A stretch of 64,000 nt of DNA, taken from contig JAIEMW010000004.1 of assembly GCA_019751815.1 (NCBI GenBank), positions 415,933 to 479,932 on the forward strand, written 5' to 3'. The position numbers were made by a program, and so were the translations under genes. Each line of letters opens with the position of its first letter. Positions within the stretch are counted from its first letter, which is position 1. The DNA comes from Cyanobacteriota bacterium. GTDB taxonomy: Bacteria; Cyanobacteriota; Vampirovibrionia; Vampirovibrionales; Vampirovibrionaceae. This document shows, in pieces, positions 24,484 to 33,059 of this stretch. The notes beneath the pieces were generated by a model. That model was not told the DNA's origin, did not search any database, and saw only the letters and a program-made list of their open reading frames with translations.

Positions 24484-25944
24484 TTAAGCCGTTAATTCTA
24501 ACTGTTGCGACTGTCTGGTTTTTACATCATGACGCCAGATCAGTGCTTCAGAAATCACAAACATCAGGACAGAACTGACCAACCAAATGATATTCCAGTA
24601 TAAATTGGCGGGGTTCCAATCAATGGACGTTCCCATCGTGATCGCATGCCACCACTTGAAGAGCCATTCTCCACAAGAAACATGCCAAAAATAGAGATAC
24701 CACACGCTGGTCACCAAATTAAATAACCACCATGATCGCAGAGGCAGCACTTGTTGGTACATACTCCAGTGCCAGAATTGGCCAATGGTTAAGCAGAGAA
24801 TGATGTGGGCATACCAGTAGGGAGGATCACGGTCAAGATTGGCCTGATTGGCAATAATGAGTGCAGAGAACACGATGAACTGAATAATTGCCATAATGCC
24901 AATCACAAAGAAGATGGGACGTTTCTTCAATTCCCGCTCTGGACCCCAATCGAGCAGCATCAACACAATGGTGATCACAGGAATGCCAACGGTCCAAATA
25001 GTCGCCCAGTATGGATCCATGTATTTCAACATTTGATACAGAGCCAAGAAATACCAATCTGAAAGAATCGGCAGTGGGGTCACCTCAGGGTTCGCTCGGG
25101 AACCTGATTCAGCCGGCAAAATTGTTGCCGTAAATACCAACATGGCCAAGATGGTTAAAATCGCCGGCCAACCCAGGTTGAGTCGCTTCAGCCGGTTTTT
25201 GTAGAAGTACAGCTCGGTCACTACCAGTAAAATCAACGAAATCGCAAAGTGACCCGAATAAAAGCGGGTCATCGTCGCCTGACCAATGGAACTACCACCC
25301 ATCAGAATTTGAGAAGTGGTCATTCCCTGGTGAGTCCAGTCACCGATCAGCTTTGTCACAGCCCCAATGGCATTGGGGATAATCCAGGTCCCGTTTTTAA
25401 TGGGCAGACTTTCCCAGGGCCAGTACCATAACTTGGGCGTGATATCCAAATAAGTCGGAAAGGTCGCAAACACCTTGGTCGCCCAAAAAGCGCGTTGGTT
25501 CCAGATCAACAGATACCCCGTTAAACCTGAGTACATCGCCGCCAAAAGCAAAATAATTCCAAGCACAAAGGTTATTTCACCTTTATTCTTGTATTCGGCG
25601 TTAAACCACATGCGGTAGACCCGCAGTGTGGCCGCAATAATCATCCCGTCTCCGGCATATTTATGGAGACCTCGCAGTATTGAGCCAAGAGAGGTTTCTG
25701 ACAAAATCGAAATCGAGTTATAGGCCTGTTCTGTGGTGGGCAAGTAAAGCGCCACCAAAATCACCCCAGAAACCAGCACCACCATCCATGCCAGATAATA
25801 CATACCACCCAGTTGATACCAGGGTGAATCTTTCTGGAGATCGGCCTTGGTCTCATCAAAGAAATCTATTTTTGCCAAACGATCCGTGACAAACTTCAAC
25901 GCTTCTGCCGGCAGATTTTTCACACTCGCCAAAGACAGTTCCAT
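24484..25944 (-). CDS. Cytochrome b of the Rieske/b type lacking the high-potential haem ligands
   Basis: A 486-aa membrane protein joining the cytochrome b N-domain, a subunit-IV-like C-domain and extra C-terminal helices. In helix B the first histidine is kept (H94, RGLHKYAGDG), but position +14 is Arg108 (TLRVYRMW). In helix D, H232 is kept (RFYSGHFAIS), but positions +14/+15 are Tyr246/Phe247. In known cytochromes b the first histidine of each pair binds bL and the second binds bH, so only bL is expected. The Qo loop reads ILSDWYFL where PEWY is usual. It starts 1 nt after the Rieske gene, so it is the partner cytochrome b of that Rieske protein. Confidence 0.88.
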   Translation of the reverse strand: MELSLASVKNLPAEALKFVTDRLAKIDFFDETKADLQKDSPWYQLGGMYYLAWMVVLVSGVILVALYLPTTEQAYNSISILSETSLGSILRGLHKYAGDGMIIAATLRVYRMWFNAEYKNKGEITFVLGIILLLAAMYSGLTGYLLIWNQRAFWATKVFATFPTYLDITPKLWYWPWESLPIKNGTWIIPNAIGAVTKLIGDWTHQGMTTSQILMGGSSIGQATMTRFYSGHFAISLILLVVTELYFYKNRLKRLNLGWPAILTILAMLVFTATILPAESGSRANPEVTPLPILSDWYFLALYQMLKYMDPYWATIWTVGIPVITIVLMLLDWGPERELKKRPIFFVIGIMAIIQFIVFSALIIANQANLDRDPPYWYAHIILCLTIGQFWHWSMYQQVLPLRSWWLFNLVTSVWYLYFWHVSCGEWLFKWWHAITMGTSIDWNPANLYWNIIWLVSSVLMFVISEALIWRHDVKTRQSQQLELTA

Positions 25945-25945
25945 C

Positions 25946-26599
25946 TTATGAAATCCCTCCCGACTCGGCTTCGGTTATCAAAAGCTGATCGCCACGAATT
26001 TCCCATTTAAAAGCACGGGGAGGACGAGGGGCAGGACCACTCACCACTTTACCACGAAGCTCAACGCTACCCACCAACTGCTTTTGCAAAGGGTCATACA
26101 CGCTCAAGTGACACGGGCAAGCAAAATGGGGGTTTTTTGCTGAAGCATAATTGTAACCTGCCGCACATTCTTTGGGCTCCACAAAATTAAACACGCAGCC
26201 CATGTGAGGACAGATCCGACTGACCACAATAAAATCGGGCTTGCCGGCCACATCTTCTGGCAAACGAACCACAAAACCAGGAATACGGGTGGTTTGGAAA
26301 TGCTGAAATGTATATTCTTTACTCTTTTGACCAAAAAGAAACGTCTGATTAGACCAAGGCGTCGGAAACGCGGATAGCGGGAAGGTAATTTCTCTCTCAC
26401 GCGTAGCCTGATCCGGCTGAGTAAAGACCCCACCTTCACCGTACCATTCTGTCCAACTTTTGGCCTTGGTATTAATACGAGTATCGGTAATTGGGCCAAG
26501 ACTGGGGCGAAGATAGCTCAATAAAGGGGAGACAAACAGCGCCAAAGACCCCAGAACAGGTATTCCCAGAATCCATTTTAAAAACAGGCGACGGTCCAT
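25946..26599 (-). CDS. Rieske [2Fe-2S] protein
   Basis: High-potential electron acceptor of a quinol:cytochrome c oxidoreductase. N-terminal membrane anchor (RRLFLKWILGIPVLGSLALFV), then a periplasmic Rieske fold with box I CPHMGC (C132, H134, C137) and box II CPCHLS (C163, C165, H166), numbered from the upstream TTG. All ligands and the disulfide pair are present. An unusually long loop with one further cysteine separates the boxes. The ATG at 26599 has AAGGA 11 nt upstream and is preferred over a TTG two codons earlier. Its stop is 1 nt from the cytochrome b start. Confidence 0.92.
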   Translation of the reverse strand: MDRRLFLKWILGIPVLGSLALFVSPLLSYLRPSLGPITDTRINTKAKSWTEWYGEGGVFTQPDQATREREITFPLSAFPTPWSNQTFLFGQKSKEYTFQHFQTTRIPGFVVRLPEDVAGKPDFIVVSRICPHMGCVFNFVEPKECAAGYNYASAKNPHFACPCHLSVYDPLQKQLVGSVELRGKVVSGPAPRPPRAFKWEIRGDQLLITEAESGGIS

Positions 26600-26639
26600 A
26601 ACCAATGATTTCCTTTTTAAACTTCTTTTATTTTATCGC

Positions 26640-27695
26640 TTAGTTTGCAACTGAGTGTCCAGCCTGAATACTCTCTTGAGTCAAACCACCGGCACCTTCC
26701 ATCCCCTCTAAACTATGAGGAACAGGAGGAATCAATGGTTTAACCGAAGCTGGTCTAGCCGGGATAGGACCCGCGGGAGCAACAGCTGTTTCAGGCAGAT
26801 CATTTTTATAGGAGAACTGACGGACATGGCGTATCAACAACCAGACAAGCTTATCGTCAAAGACAAAGTTATTGTCCCTATCCACATTACCTAACCAGGC
26901 CGGCATTCCAGAAGGATACAACCCTTCACTAACGTATTTAAACATTTGTGCATCGGTTCGGTTGTATAACCGTTTGTATTGAGTGAAGTTTGCTGGTGGT
27001 GGCTGGAAAATACCCCCATGAATACGAGAACCTGCTAACTCGTGGCTACTGGGTTTCCCTGTATGCAAAGGACCATCCGCGTGCCCACGTTTTCCGTGAC
27101 ACACAGCACAGTTTCCACCATAGATTGAAGCAACATCCAAGGGTTTACCGTTCAGTGAGGCAAATCGGAAATCACCATCTCCCGCTAAGTAACGTGTATA
27201 AAACAAGGCGGACCAACGATCATCTCGGGATAGTTTTTCTTTAAATGTGGGGTGCCCTGCCGCCAGAAGCATCAAACGCTCCGTACTAGGCTTCGTAATT
27301 TCTGGGTCTTGGGCTTTACCCGTTGTCAGCATCAAGTACATATCAATCGGGGTAGTATAACGAATCACCTGCTGATGCTTAGGCTCTTGCCATGAGGCAG
27401 CCGAGTGGCATTTGAGACAGTTATTTTCATACACGGTTTTTCCAACACTTAACAAAGGCGGCCGTGAAGGAAATGCAAAATCTTCTTTTGCCAAGCGGAG
27501 ATCCAAAACAGGCTCATTCACAGTGGGCAACAACTTGGTGTTATTGGTGGTATCAATTTTCACCTGTTGACTACACCCACTCAAAATTAATACACAGGAA
27601 AGCACACCAATCCCAACCCTGGATATCCAAGCCCGTGTATAGGAAAGGGCCGGTACTCTTCGGTTCTTTTGGGGTGAAACAGGGTGCTGTTGCAT
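26640..27695 (-). CDS. Dihaem cytochrome c lipoprotein
   Basis: A membrane-anchored periplasmic electron carrier of 351 aa. The N-terminal segment ends in a lipobox (ILSGC, C41), so lipid anchoring is likely. Two haem c motifs are present: CLKCH (about 93-97) and CAVCH (about 196-200). Later methionine-containing segments such as GLYPSGMPAW may supply axial ligands. The C terminus is Pro/Ala-rich. It stands between the FixP-N-like peptide and the Rieske gene, so it could serve as the cytochrome c subunit of the bc complex, as the haem part of a split CcoP, or as a wire between both. Confidence 0.88.
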   Translation of the reverse strand: MQQHPVSPQKNRRVPALSYTRAWISRVGIGVLSCVLILSGCSQQVKIDTTNNTKLLPTVNEPVLDLRLAKEDFAFPSRPPLLSVGKTVYENNCLKCHSAASWQEPKHQQVIRYTTPIDMYLMLTTGKAQDPEITKPSTERLMLLAAGHPTFKEKLSRDDRWSALFYTRYLAGDGDFRFASLNGKPLDVASIYGGNCAVCHGKRGHADGPLHTGKPSSHELAGSRIHGGIFQPPPANFTQYKRLYNRTDAQMFKYVSEGLYPSGMPAWLGNVDRDNNFVFDDKLVWLLIRHVRQFSYKNDLPETAVAPAGPIPARPASVKPLIPPVPHSLEGMEGAGGLTQESIQAGHSVAN

Positions 27696-27727
27696 AGCCA
27701 GTGTGCCTTTATCGATTCAAAATCAAT

Positions 27728-27901
27728 CTAATATCCAAAAAATTTAATCCAGGAAATGGAAGCCCAGGTAATAATCAGTGAGAAAAATACCCACAAGAAC
27801 CACGGAACAGGGTGTTCTCCGATTTCAAATTCATTCACTTCGGCAGAAACCGGCTGTTCTTCTTGCAAAACCTGATCTTGATGAGGCGTCTCAGCGGTCA
27901 T
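27728..27901 (-). CDS. Free-standing CcoP (FixP) N-terminal membrane segment
   Basis: A 57-aa peptide. Residues about 24-57 (NEFEIGEHPVPWFLWVFFSL and onward) match the FixP/CcoP N-terminal domain pattern: an acidic run, then NPlP-WW-like aromatic residues and one membrane helix. The haem c domains that normally follow are absent, and the frame ends in a stop two residues after the helix. The start codon overlaps the stop of the CcoS-like gene (TAATG). The dihaem lipoprotein gene follows after 32 nt. I infer a CcoP split into separate polypeptides. Confidence 0.65.
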   Translation of the reverse strand: MTAETPHQDQVLQEEQPVSAEVNEFEIGEHPVPWFLWVFFSLIITWASISWIKFFGY

Positions 27902-28074
27902 TAGTCTTCATCCTTTAACATTGCAAACTTTGTGTCTTCCAATCCTTCCAGGCGCCCGTTTTTAGAGGCCCATAACATGGCCACACCGCCCAGGACAAAA
28001 AAGAGCCCGCAGAGCGCAAATGCTGCGTACCAACCAGGTCCAAGAGCACCAGATAGACAATTGGGACAATTCAT
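27901..28074 (-). CDS. CcoS-like cbb3 oxidase assembly peptide
   Basis: A 57-aa protein with one membrane helix (about 17-36) followed by WASKNGRLEGLEDTKFAMLKDED. This resembles the CcoS end pattern WAxxxGQFDDLExPxxRxLxDD, though the GQFDDL core is degenerate. The N terminus adds a CPNC pair (C3, C6) ahead of the helix, which could bind metal. It overlaps the CcoO-like gene upstream and the FixP-N-like gene downstream by TAATG junctions. CcoS is needed for cofactor insertion in cbb3 oxidases. Confidence 0.6.
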   Translation of the reverse strand: MNCPNCLSGALGPGWYAAFALCGLFFVLGGVAMLWASKNGRLEGLEDTKFAMLKDED

Positions 28075-29054
28075 TAGTCGCCTCGTCCTCCGCCATAAGC
28101 GTAACGGCTTTCCATATCACCCCCGCCATGATTGGTGGGGTTCAAAGATTCAATCTGCCAGAAGTTATGGTCTAAGACGTTGGGATCATCCAATTGTGAC
28201 ATCTCAGAAACCTCGATGTCATTGACCTTAGGATTATCCGTTCTGGGTAGTGTTCTGAGATAAGCGACCAGATACAGCATATCTTCATCACTTAAAGAAC
28301 GGTCCCAACGAGGCATCCGACTGCCAGGAACACCTTCAGCGACACGCCAGAACCACATATCGTCTCGGTATTTCGCATAATACGGCCGGGTAAAGTTGGC
28401 CGGTTTTTTCATCATACTCATTGAGACAGGCCCGTTTCCACGTCCAGCAACCCCATGACACTGGGCGCAATTCTGCATATAAATACCCCGGCCTGCATTG
28501 GCAATCGCAGAGGCTTTCACATTCACTTTCTCAGAAATCACCGCAAAACGGTCACGGTACTCCTGAGGAGGCACTATCCACTGGGGCAGTTTCCGGTTTT
28601 TACCCAAGGTTTGCAAGTAGGCCACCAGCGCCGTCATCTCATGCTCGGTCAAGTAGCTGTAAGAGGGCATAATAGAGCCTGGCTTCACCGCACGTGGCTT
28701 GATATGGTGAGCCCAGTGCCATGCACTTGGGTACTTCCCACCCACATTGGATAAATCAGGCCCTGTCCGCTCAGTCCCCAACACGTGAGGTGTTTCATGG
28801 ACGTAATCTCCTGCTTTCACCATCTCACCCATTTCTGGATCTTGATAGCGAACAAATTGAGAGTGGCAGTAAAAACACCCCTCTCGGCGGTAAATATTCC
28901 GGCCCTCTGTCTCTAAAGCCGTGTAGACAACTGCCTCAGCACTGGCCTCTGGTTTAAAGGTCCAGGCAGGCAATAGGGTGGTTACAAAAATAATGGTGAT
29001 GAATGTGAGAAGCACAAACATACCGGCAATCAGGTAATTAAGACGCTGATCCAT
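28074..29054 (-). CDS. ccoO: CcoO-type cytochrome c subunit with an added second haem c domain
   Basis: Subunit II of the cbb3 oxidase, 326 aa. An N-terminal membrane anchor (about 8-30) is followed by a CcoO domain with haem site CFYCH (C60/C63/H64) and the FixO hallmarks GRNIYRREGC, RTGPDL and IMPSYSYL. A second cytochrome c domain has CAQCH (C196/C199/H200) and axial-Met candidate SRMPRWDR. Normal CcoO has one haem and is about 200-240 aa, so this looks like CcoO joined to a CcoP-type haem domain. It starts 18 nt after ccoN. Confidence 0.9.
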   Translation of the reverse strand: MDQRLNYLIAGMFVLLTFITIIFVTTLLPAWTFKPEASAEAVVYTALETEGRNIYRREGCFYCHSQFVRYQDPEMGEMVKAGDYVHETPHVLGTERTGPDLSNVGGKYPSAWHWAHHIKPRAVKPGSIMPSYSYLTEHEMTALVAYLQTLGKNRKLPQWIVPPQEYRDRFAVISEKVNVKASAIANAGRGIYMQNCAQCHGVAGRGNGPVSMSMMKKPANFTRPYYAKYRDDMWFWRVAEGVPGSRMPRWDRSLSDEDMLYLVAYLRTLPRTDNPKVNDIEVSEMSQLDDPNVLDHNFWQIESLNPTNHGGGDMESRYAYGGGRGD

Positions 29055-29072
29055 TGCTGCTGTCCTTGCTCC

Positions 29073-30479
29073 TTATACAAACGCAATGCCGGTAGGGGAA
29101 TGAGGGGCCGGCTCAAATTCTTTAGAAAATACCGTGTGGTAGATGTTGAACATAAATAAAATCTGACCCAACACAATCATCACACCAGACAAGGTACGAA
29201 CAATCATGTAGGGATGCATCTCAATCACCCACTGATCATAAGGGATAGCAAAATGCCATCCTGCAGCCTGGATCAACCCTGCTATCGTCAAGGCCAACAT
29301 CATGATGATCCATCCATAGAGGGATAACCAAAAATGCCATACAGCCAGTCGCTTACTGTAAATTTTACGCCCAGTCACCTTGGGAATAATGTAATACGTG
29401 GCCGAAAAGACAATAAAGGAGAAAGTTGCAAGCAAGGCCATGTGAGCATGACCCACCACCCAGTTACTAAAGTGTAAATACCAGTTGATAAAGCGAGTCG
29501 CCTGGAACGGGCCCTGTATACAGGTTAAAAGATAAGCAACCCCGGCTGCCAGCGCAAAGCGCAACGGGATATGATCGGCCGCAAGCGACCACTTCCCTTT
29601 CATAGTCATGAAAAAGTTGGTCAACACAGTAAGCACCGGCACCAACAAAAAGACACTGGAGATAACCGCAATCGCTTTTAACCACTCCGGCACTGGAGAT
29701 TGCAAAATATGGTGTGTCCCAGTGGGCGCATAGAACATCGCAATGGTCCAAAAACCCAACATCGATAAGGTATGACTGTAAAGAGGATTCCCCGTAAAGC
29801 GCGGCATCAGGTAGTACAGAATACCAATCCCACCAACGGTAAACCACATTCCCAAAATGTTATGGCCATAAAACCAGTTTGCAATGGCGTCATTCAGACC
29901 TTCCATCGCAAAAAATACCCGCTGGCCAATGATATACACCACAGGAAACCAAAACATGGCACCCAAAATATACCAAACACTGACGTACCACTTTTTCTCA
30001 GGCCCACTCAATACTGTCATATAGCCATTGATACCCACCAGAATCAACCCAGCAAGAGCCACAATGTCAAACGGTGCTTCTAATTCAGCGTACTCTCTGG
30101 CTTCCGTGTAACCATTCAGCAATGACCACACACCAAAAAATACCAACAAATTCCAGATCACCATTGTGATATTGGCCAAACGTTCGTTCCAAACACCTTT
30201 ACGGCCAACCAAGACTGGTAGAATATAGTAAAAACAACCGATATACCCCATAGACAACCAGCCAATTGTCACCATATTGATGTGCGCGGGGCGGACCCGA
30301 CCAAAGGAGAGCTGCGGGATTCCTCGAATCATATCAGGCCAGGTCATTAATGACGCTGCAAGCAGCCCCAATGTGGTTCCCAATACCAACCAAAAGATAC
30401 CTGATATGAGGAAATTTCGTGACGCACTGTAGGGCTGGTCACTAAAAACTTCAGAAAAAGCACGTGTTAAGACAGACAT
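29073..30479 (-). CDS. ccoN: cbb3-type cytochrome c oxidase catalytic subunit CcoN
   Basis: Haem-copper oxygen reductase subunit I of the C family, 468 aa with about 12 membrane helices. Recognisable features are RPAHINMVTIGW (haem b ligand His), FYGHNILGMWFTVGGIG with the CuB His/Tyr region, TGTHHIL (CuB His pair) and NWVVGHAHMALLATFSF (haem ligands). It reduces O2 to water and pumps protons. It is the first gene of the long minus-strand respiratory locus. The 179-nt gap to divergent oppD must hold both promoters. Confidence 0.95.
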   Translation of the reverse strand: MSVLTRAFSEVFSDQPYSASRNFLISGIFWLVLGTTLGLLAASLMTWPDMIRGIPQLSFGRVRPAHINMVTIGWLSMGYIGCFYYILPVLVGRKGVWNERLANITMVIWNLLVFFGVWSLLNGYTEAREYAELEAPFDIVALAGLILVGINGYMTVLSGPEKKWYVSVWYILGAMFWFPVVYIIGQRVFFAMEGLNDAIANWFYGHNILGMWFTVGGIGILYYLMPRFTGNPLYSHTLSMLGFWTIAMFYAPTGTHHILQSPVPEWLKAIAVISSVFLLVPVLTVLTNFFMTMKGKWSLAADHIPLRFALAAGVAYLLTCIQGPFQATRFINWYLHFSNWVVGHAHMALLATFSFIVFSATYYIIPKVTGRKIYSKRLAVWHFWLSLYGWIIMMLALTIAGLIQAAGWHFAIPYDQWVIEMHPYMIVRTLSGVMIVLGQILFMFNIYHTVFSKEFEPAPHSPTGIAFV

Positions 30480-30644
30480 AAGCGATCGATCGTCTCCACA
30501 TCCAATACAGACTGTGAGCTTGCTCTCTTGATAGAAACCTTGATTGTAGCAATGATCATTGAATGGTAAACCCTATGTTAATCAATTCACCCCCATGGGG
30601 AAAATGCGAAATCGCAAACCCAACTTTCCTATCCAGATTACTTA

Positions 30645-30650
30645 TATAAT
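30645..30650 (+). promoter_or_regulatory. -10 box of oppD, probably leaderless
   Basis: TATAAT ending 8 nt before the oppD ATG, with no Shine-Dalgarno between them. Transcription is expected to begin at or next to the start codon. Confidence 0.5.
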
Positions 30651-30658
30651 GGTCAATT

Positions 30659-31699
30659 ATGACGCAATCCCCTGCTAACCCAACAGCCACAGCGAGCTCC
30701 CCTGTTTTAGAGATTCAAGAGCTCTCTATTCGCTTTCCGCTAAACGATAAAGGTGCTACTCAGTGGGCCACTGCGGTTGACCAATTAAACCTAACCCTAT
30801 ACCCAGGCCAAATTCTTGGTTTGGTCGGGGAGTCTGGCTGTGGAAAGAGTCTGACCAGTCTGGCGATTCTAAAACTCGTGCCAAAGCCTGGCGTCTTTGA
30901 AGCCAAAACACTGAACTTTCAAGGAAAAGATCTTCTAACACTCAATGAGCAAGCCATGCAGCAGATTCGTGGCGCTAAAATTGCAATGATCCCACAAGAT
31001 CCCCTCACCTCGCTCAACCCGGTCTACACCATTGGCGAGCAACTCTGTGAAGTCTTGACACACCACCAGCATTTAAGCCGATCAGCAGCGGAAAAAAAAG
31101 CGATTGCGCTACTCGATCAAGTCAAACTCCCCAATGCCGCAGAAAGACTGAAAGATTACCCCCATCAATTCTCTGGCGGGATGCGTCAACGGGTGATGAT
31201 CGCAATGGCACTCAGCTGCGCGCCTGATTTACTGATTGCAGATGAGCCCACCACAGCCCTTGATGTGACGGTTCAGGCCCAGATTTTAGATCTTCTAAGA
31301 GAAATCCAACAGGAAGAAAAACGGGCCATCTTACTGATTACCCACGATCTTGGCGTGGTGGCAGAACTTTGTAACGAGGTGGCAGTGATGTATGCAGGGC
31401 GGATTGTTGAAAAAGCACCTGTGGATTCGATTTTTCATGCGGCCAAACACCCTTACACGCAAGGCTTACTGAATTCACTCCCCACCCTACACAAAAAACG
31501 CTTAGACCCCATTGAGGGACAACCGCCTACGCTCATCAATTTACCCTTAGGATGTGCTTTTGAACCACGATGTAAGCATCGAATGGCTCACTGTAAAACC
31601 AACCTCCCTAGCTGGACGTCTGTTTCTGAGTCCCATCAGGCCGCCTGTTTTTTACTGGATTCACCCAGTCCAGAACTCGCTAATCCGGCAGCAGTGTAG
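30659..31699 (+). CDS. oppD: Oligopeptide/dipeptide ABC transporter ATPase (OppD/DppD type)
   Basis: ATP-binding subunit of a peptide or nickel importer, 346 aa. Walker A GESGCGKSLTS (about 58-68), Q-loop MIPQDPLTSLNPVYTIGEQL, signature FSGGMRQRVMIAMAL, Walker B LLIADEPTTALDV and the C-terminal oligopeptide-transporter extension with GCAFEPRCKHRM, whose cysteines bind Fe-S in some relatives. It stands alone: no permease, binding protein or OppF gene adjoins it. Its last 20 nt overlap the convergent S41 protease gene. Confidence 0.92.
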   Translation: MTQSPANPTATASSPVLEIQELSIRFPLNDKGATQWATAVDQLNLTLYPGQILGLVGESGCGKSLTSLAILKLVPKPGVFEAKTLNFQGKDLLTLNEQAMQQIRGAKIAMIPQDPLTSLNPVYTIGEQLCEVLTHHQHLSRSAAEKKAIALLDQVKLPNAAERLKDYPHQFSGGMRQRVMIAMALSCAPDLLIADEPTTALDVTVQAQILDLLREIQQEEKRAILLITHDLGVVAELCNEVAVMYAGRIVEKAPVDSIFHAAKHPYTQGLLNSLPTLHKKRLDPIEGQPPTLINLPLGCAFEPRCKHRMAHCKTNLPSWTSVSESHQAACFLLDSPSPELANPAAV

Positions 31700-33059
31700 C
31701 TGTCTCTACTGGCTTGGTTTCCCCCAGGCGACGTGCCAAAATACCAAGGGCTGCTTGGAGTTGCAGATCATGATTTTTCTTGATGGACTGCGGGGTAAAA
31801 GTCACGTGGACATCAGGCTCGATGCCCTTCTTGTTTATATCCGTCCCTTTGGGCGTATAGTATTTGGATATGGTGATGTTTAGGCCTGCCCCCTCATCCA
31901 AGGGCACAATTTTTTGCACCAGCCCTTTGCCAAATGTTTTTGTGCCAATTAATACTGCTCTGTGATTGTCTTTTAGGGCGCCACTCAAGATTTCACTGGC
32001 GCTGGCACTGCCCCCGTCAATCAAGAGCACCAGCTCTTTGGTGAAAACCGGTTTCCCGTTGGCTTTGTAATTGCGTGTGGCCAGTTGAGAGCGCCCAGAC
32101 ATAGATACAATATCGCCCTTTTCCATCAGCATTTCGCTGATTTCAACCGCATTATCCAAAAGCCCACCGTAATTTCCACGTAAATCGAGAATGAGCCCTG
32201 GTTTATCCTGGAATTTTTCAAAGGCCTGGAGCATTTCTTGTGGCACGGTTTCCCCAATAAAACTATTTAGGCGAATATAGCCCACATTGGGGTGATGAAA
32301 GTCTCGGGTAAACACCGATTGAATCTTGATCTCAGCACGCTGCATTGACAGAGTGACCAGCTCATGGCCTCGTTTCAGTGTTAACGACACAGTGGTCCCT
32401 TGCTCACCACGGATATGGTCTGCGGCATCTTCTAAACTCATCCCAGCGGTTGATGTTTTATCAATGGTGACAATCTCATCTTTACTTCTCACACCCGCTT
32501 TGGCAGCAGGTGTATCGGGCATTGGAGCCACTACCACAATTTTTCCGTCTTTTTTGGCAATTTGAATCCCCACCCCAAACAGGTGTGAATCTATTTTGAG
32601 GGTTTGCTCTTTCATATCTCGGGGCGGGAGATACCGGGTGTACTCATCACCCAGAGAAGCCAACATGGAAGAGATTGCCACCTGGGCATCATCGAGATCT
32701 TTAAGCTCACCATCATAATGGTGCCGCCAACGGCCCCAATCCTGTCCATTAAAGCCTGAGTCTACGTAATCCAGGTAGACGTTTCGCCAAACCGCTTCGT
32801 AGAGATTTCGAGCCATCTCAATGGATTGTGCACTGGTCGGGTTTTTGGTGGTGTGTGTCCCTGAGCGATCGACGTAGTCTCTGAAGGAAACACGATTACC
32901 GCACCCAGAAACTGTGAGCAGCAGCAATACCCCAACCAATCCCCCTACAAGGAATACTGGCTCCAGGGACCGAACAGCACCTTGGAGCCAGTGAAAATTA
33001 CGTCGCTTTCGCATCAAAAAGTTAGGCACAAAACTAGGAAGAATATCCTTCCACGCCAC
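31680..33059 (-). CDS. ctpA: S41-family C-terminal processing protease, lipoprotein form
   Basis: A periplasmic serine protease of 459 aa. The N-terminal hydrophobic segment ends in a lipobox-like VSGCG (about 49-53). It has a helical cap region, a PDZ domain (about 155-235, GVGIQIAKKDGKIVVVAPM and KAGVRSKDEI) and the S41 catalytic core with Ser in GGSASASEIL and Lys in GTKTFGKGLVQ. The role is tail-specific cleavage of envelope proteins. The gene overlaps the 3' end of oppD (convergent) and the 3' end of the acidic coiled-coil gene upstream by 26 nt. A related protease is at 49547. Confidence 0.92.
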   Translation of the reverse strand: MAWKDILPSFVPNFLMRKRRNFHWLQGAVRSLEPVFLVGGLVGVLLLLTVSGCGNRVSFRDYVDRSGTHTTKNPTSAQSIEMARNLYEAVWRNVYLDYVDSGFNGQDWGRWRHHYDGELKDLDDAQVAISSMLASLGDEYTRYLPPRDMKEQTLKIDSHLFGVGIQIAKKDGKIVVVAPMPDTPAAKAGVRSKDEIVTIDKTSTAGMSLEDAADHIRGEQGTTVSLTLKRGHELVTLSMQRAEIKIQSVFTRDFHHPNVGYIRLNSFIGETVPQEMLQAFEKFQDKPGLILDLRGNYGGLLDNAVEISEMLMEKGDIVSMSGRSQLATRNYKANGKPVFTKELVLLIDGGSASASEILSGALKDNHRAVLIGTKTFGKGLVQKIVPLDEGAGLNITISKYYTPKGTDINKKGIEPDVHVTFTPQSIKKNHDLQLQAALGILARRLGETKPVETATLLPD

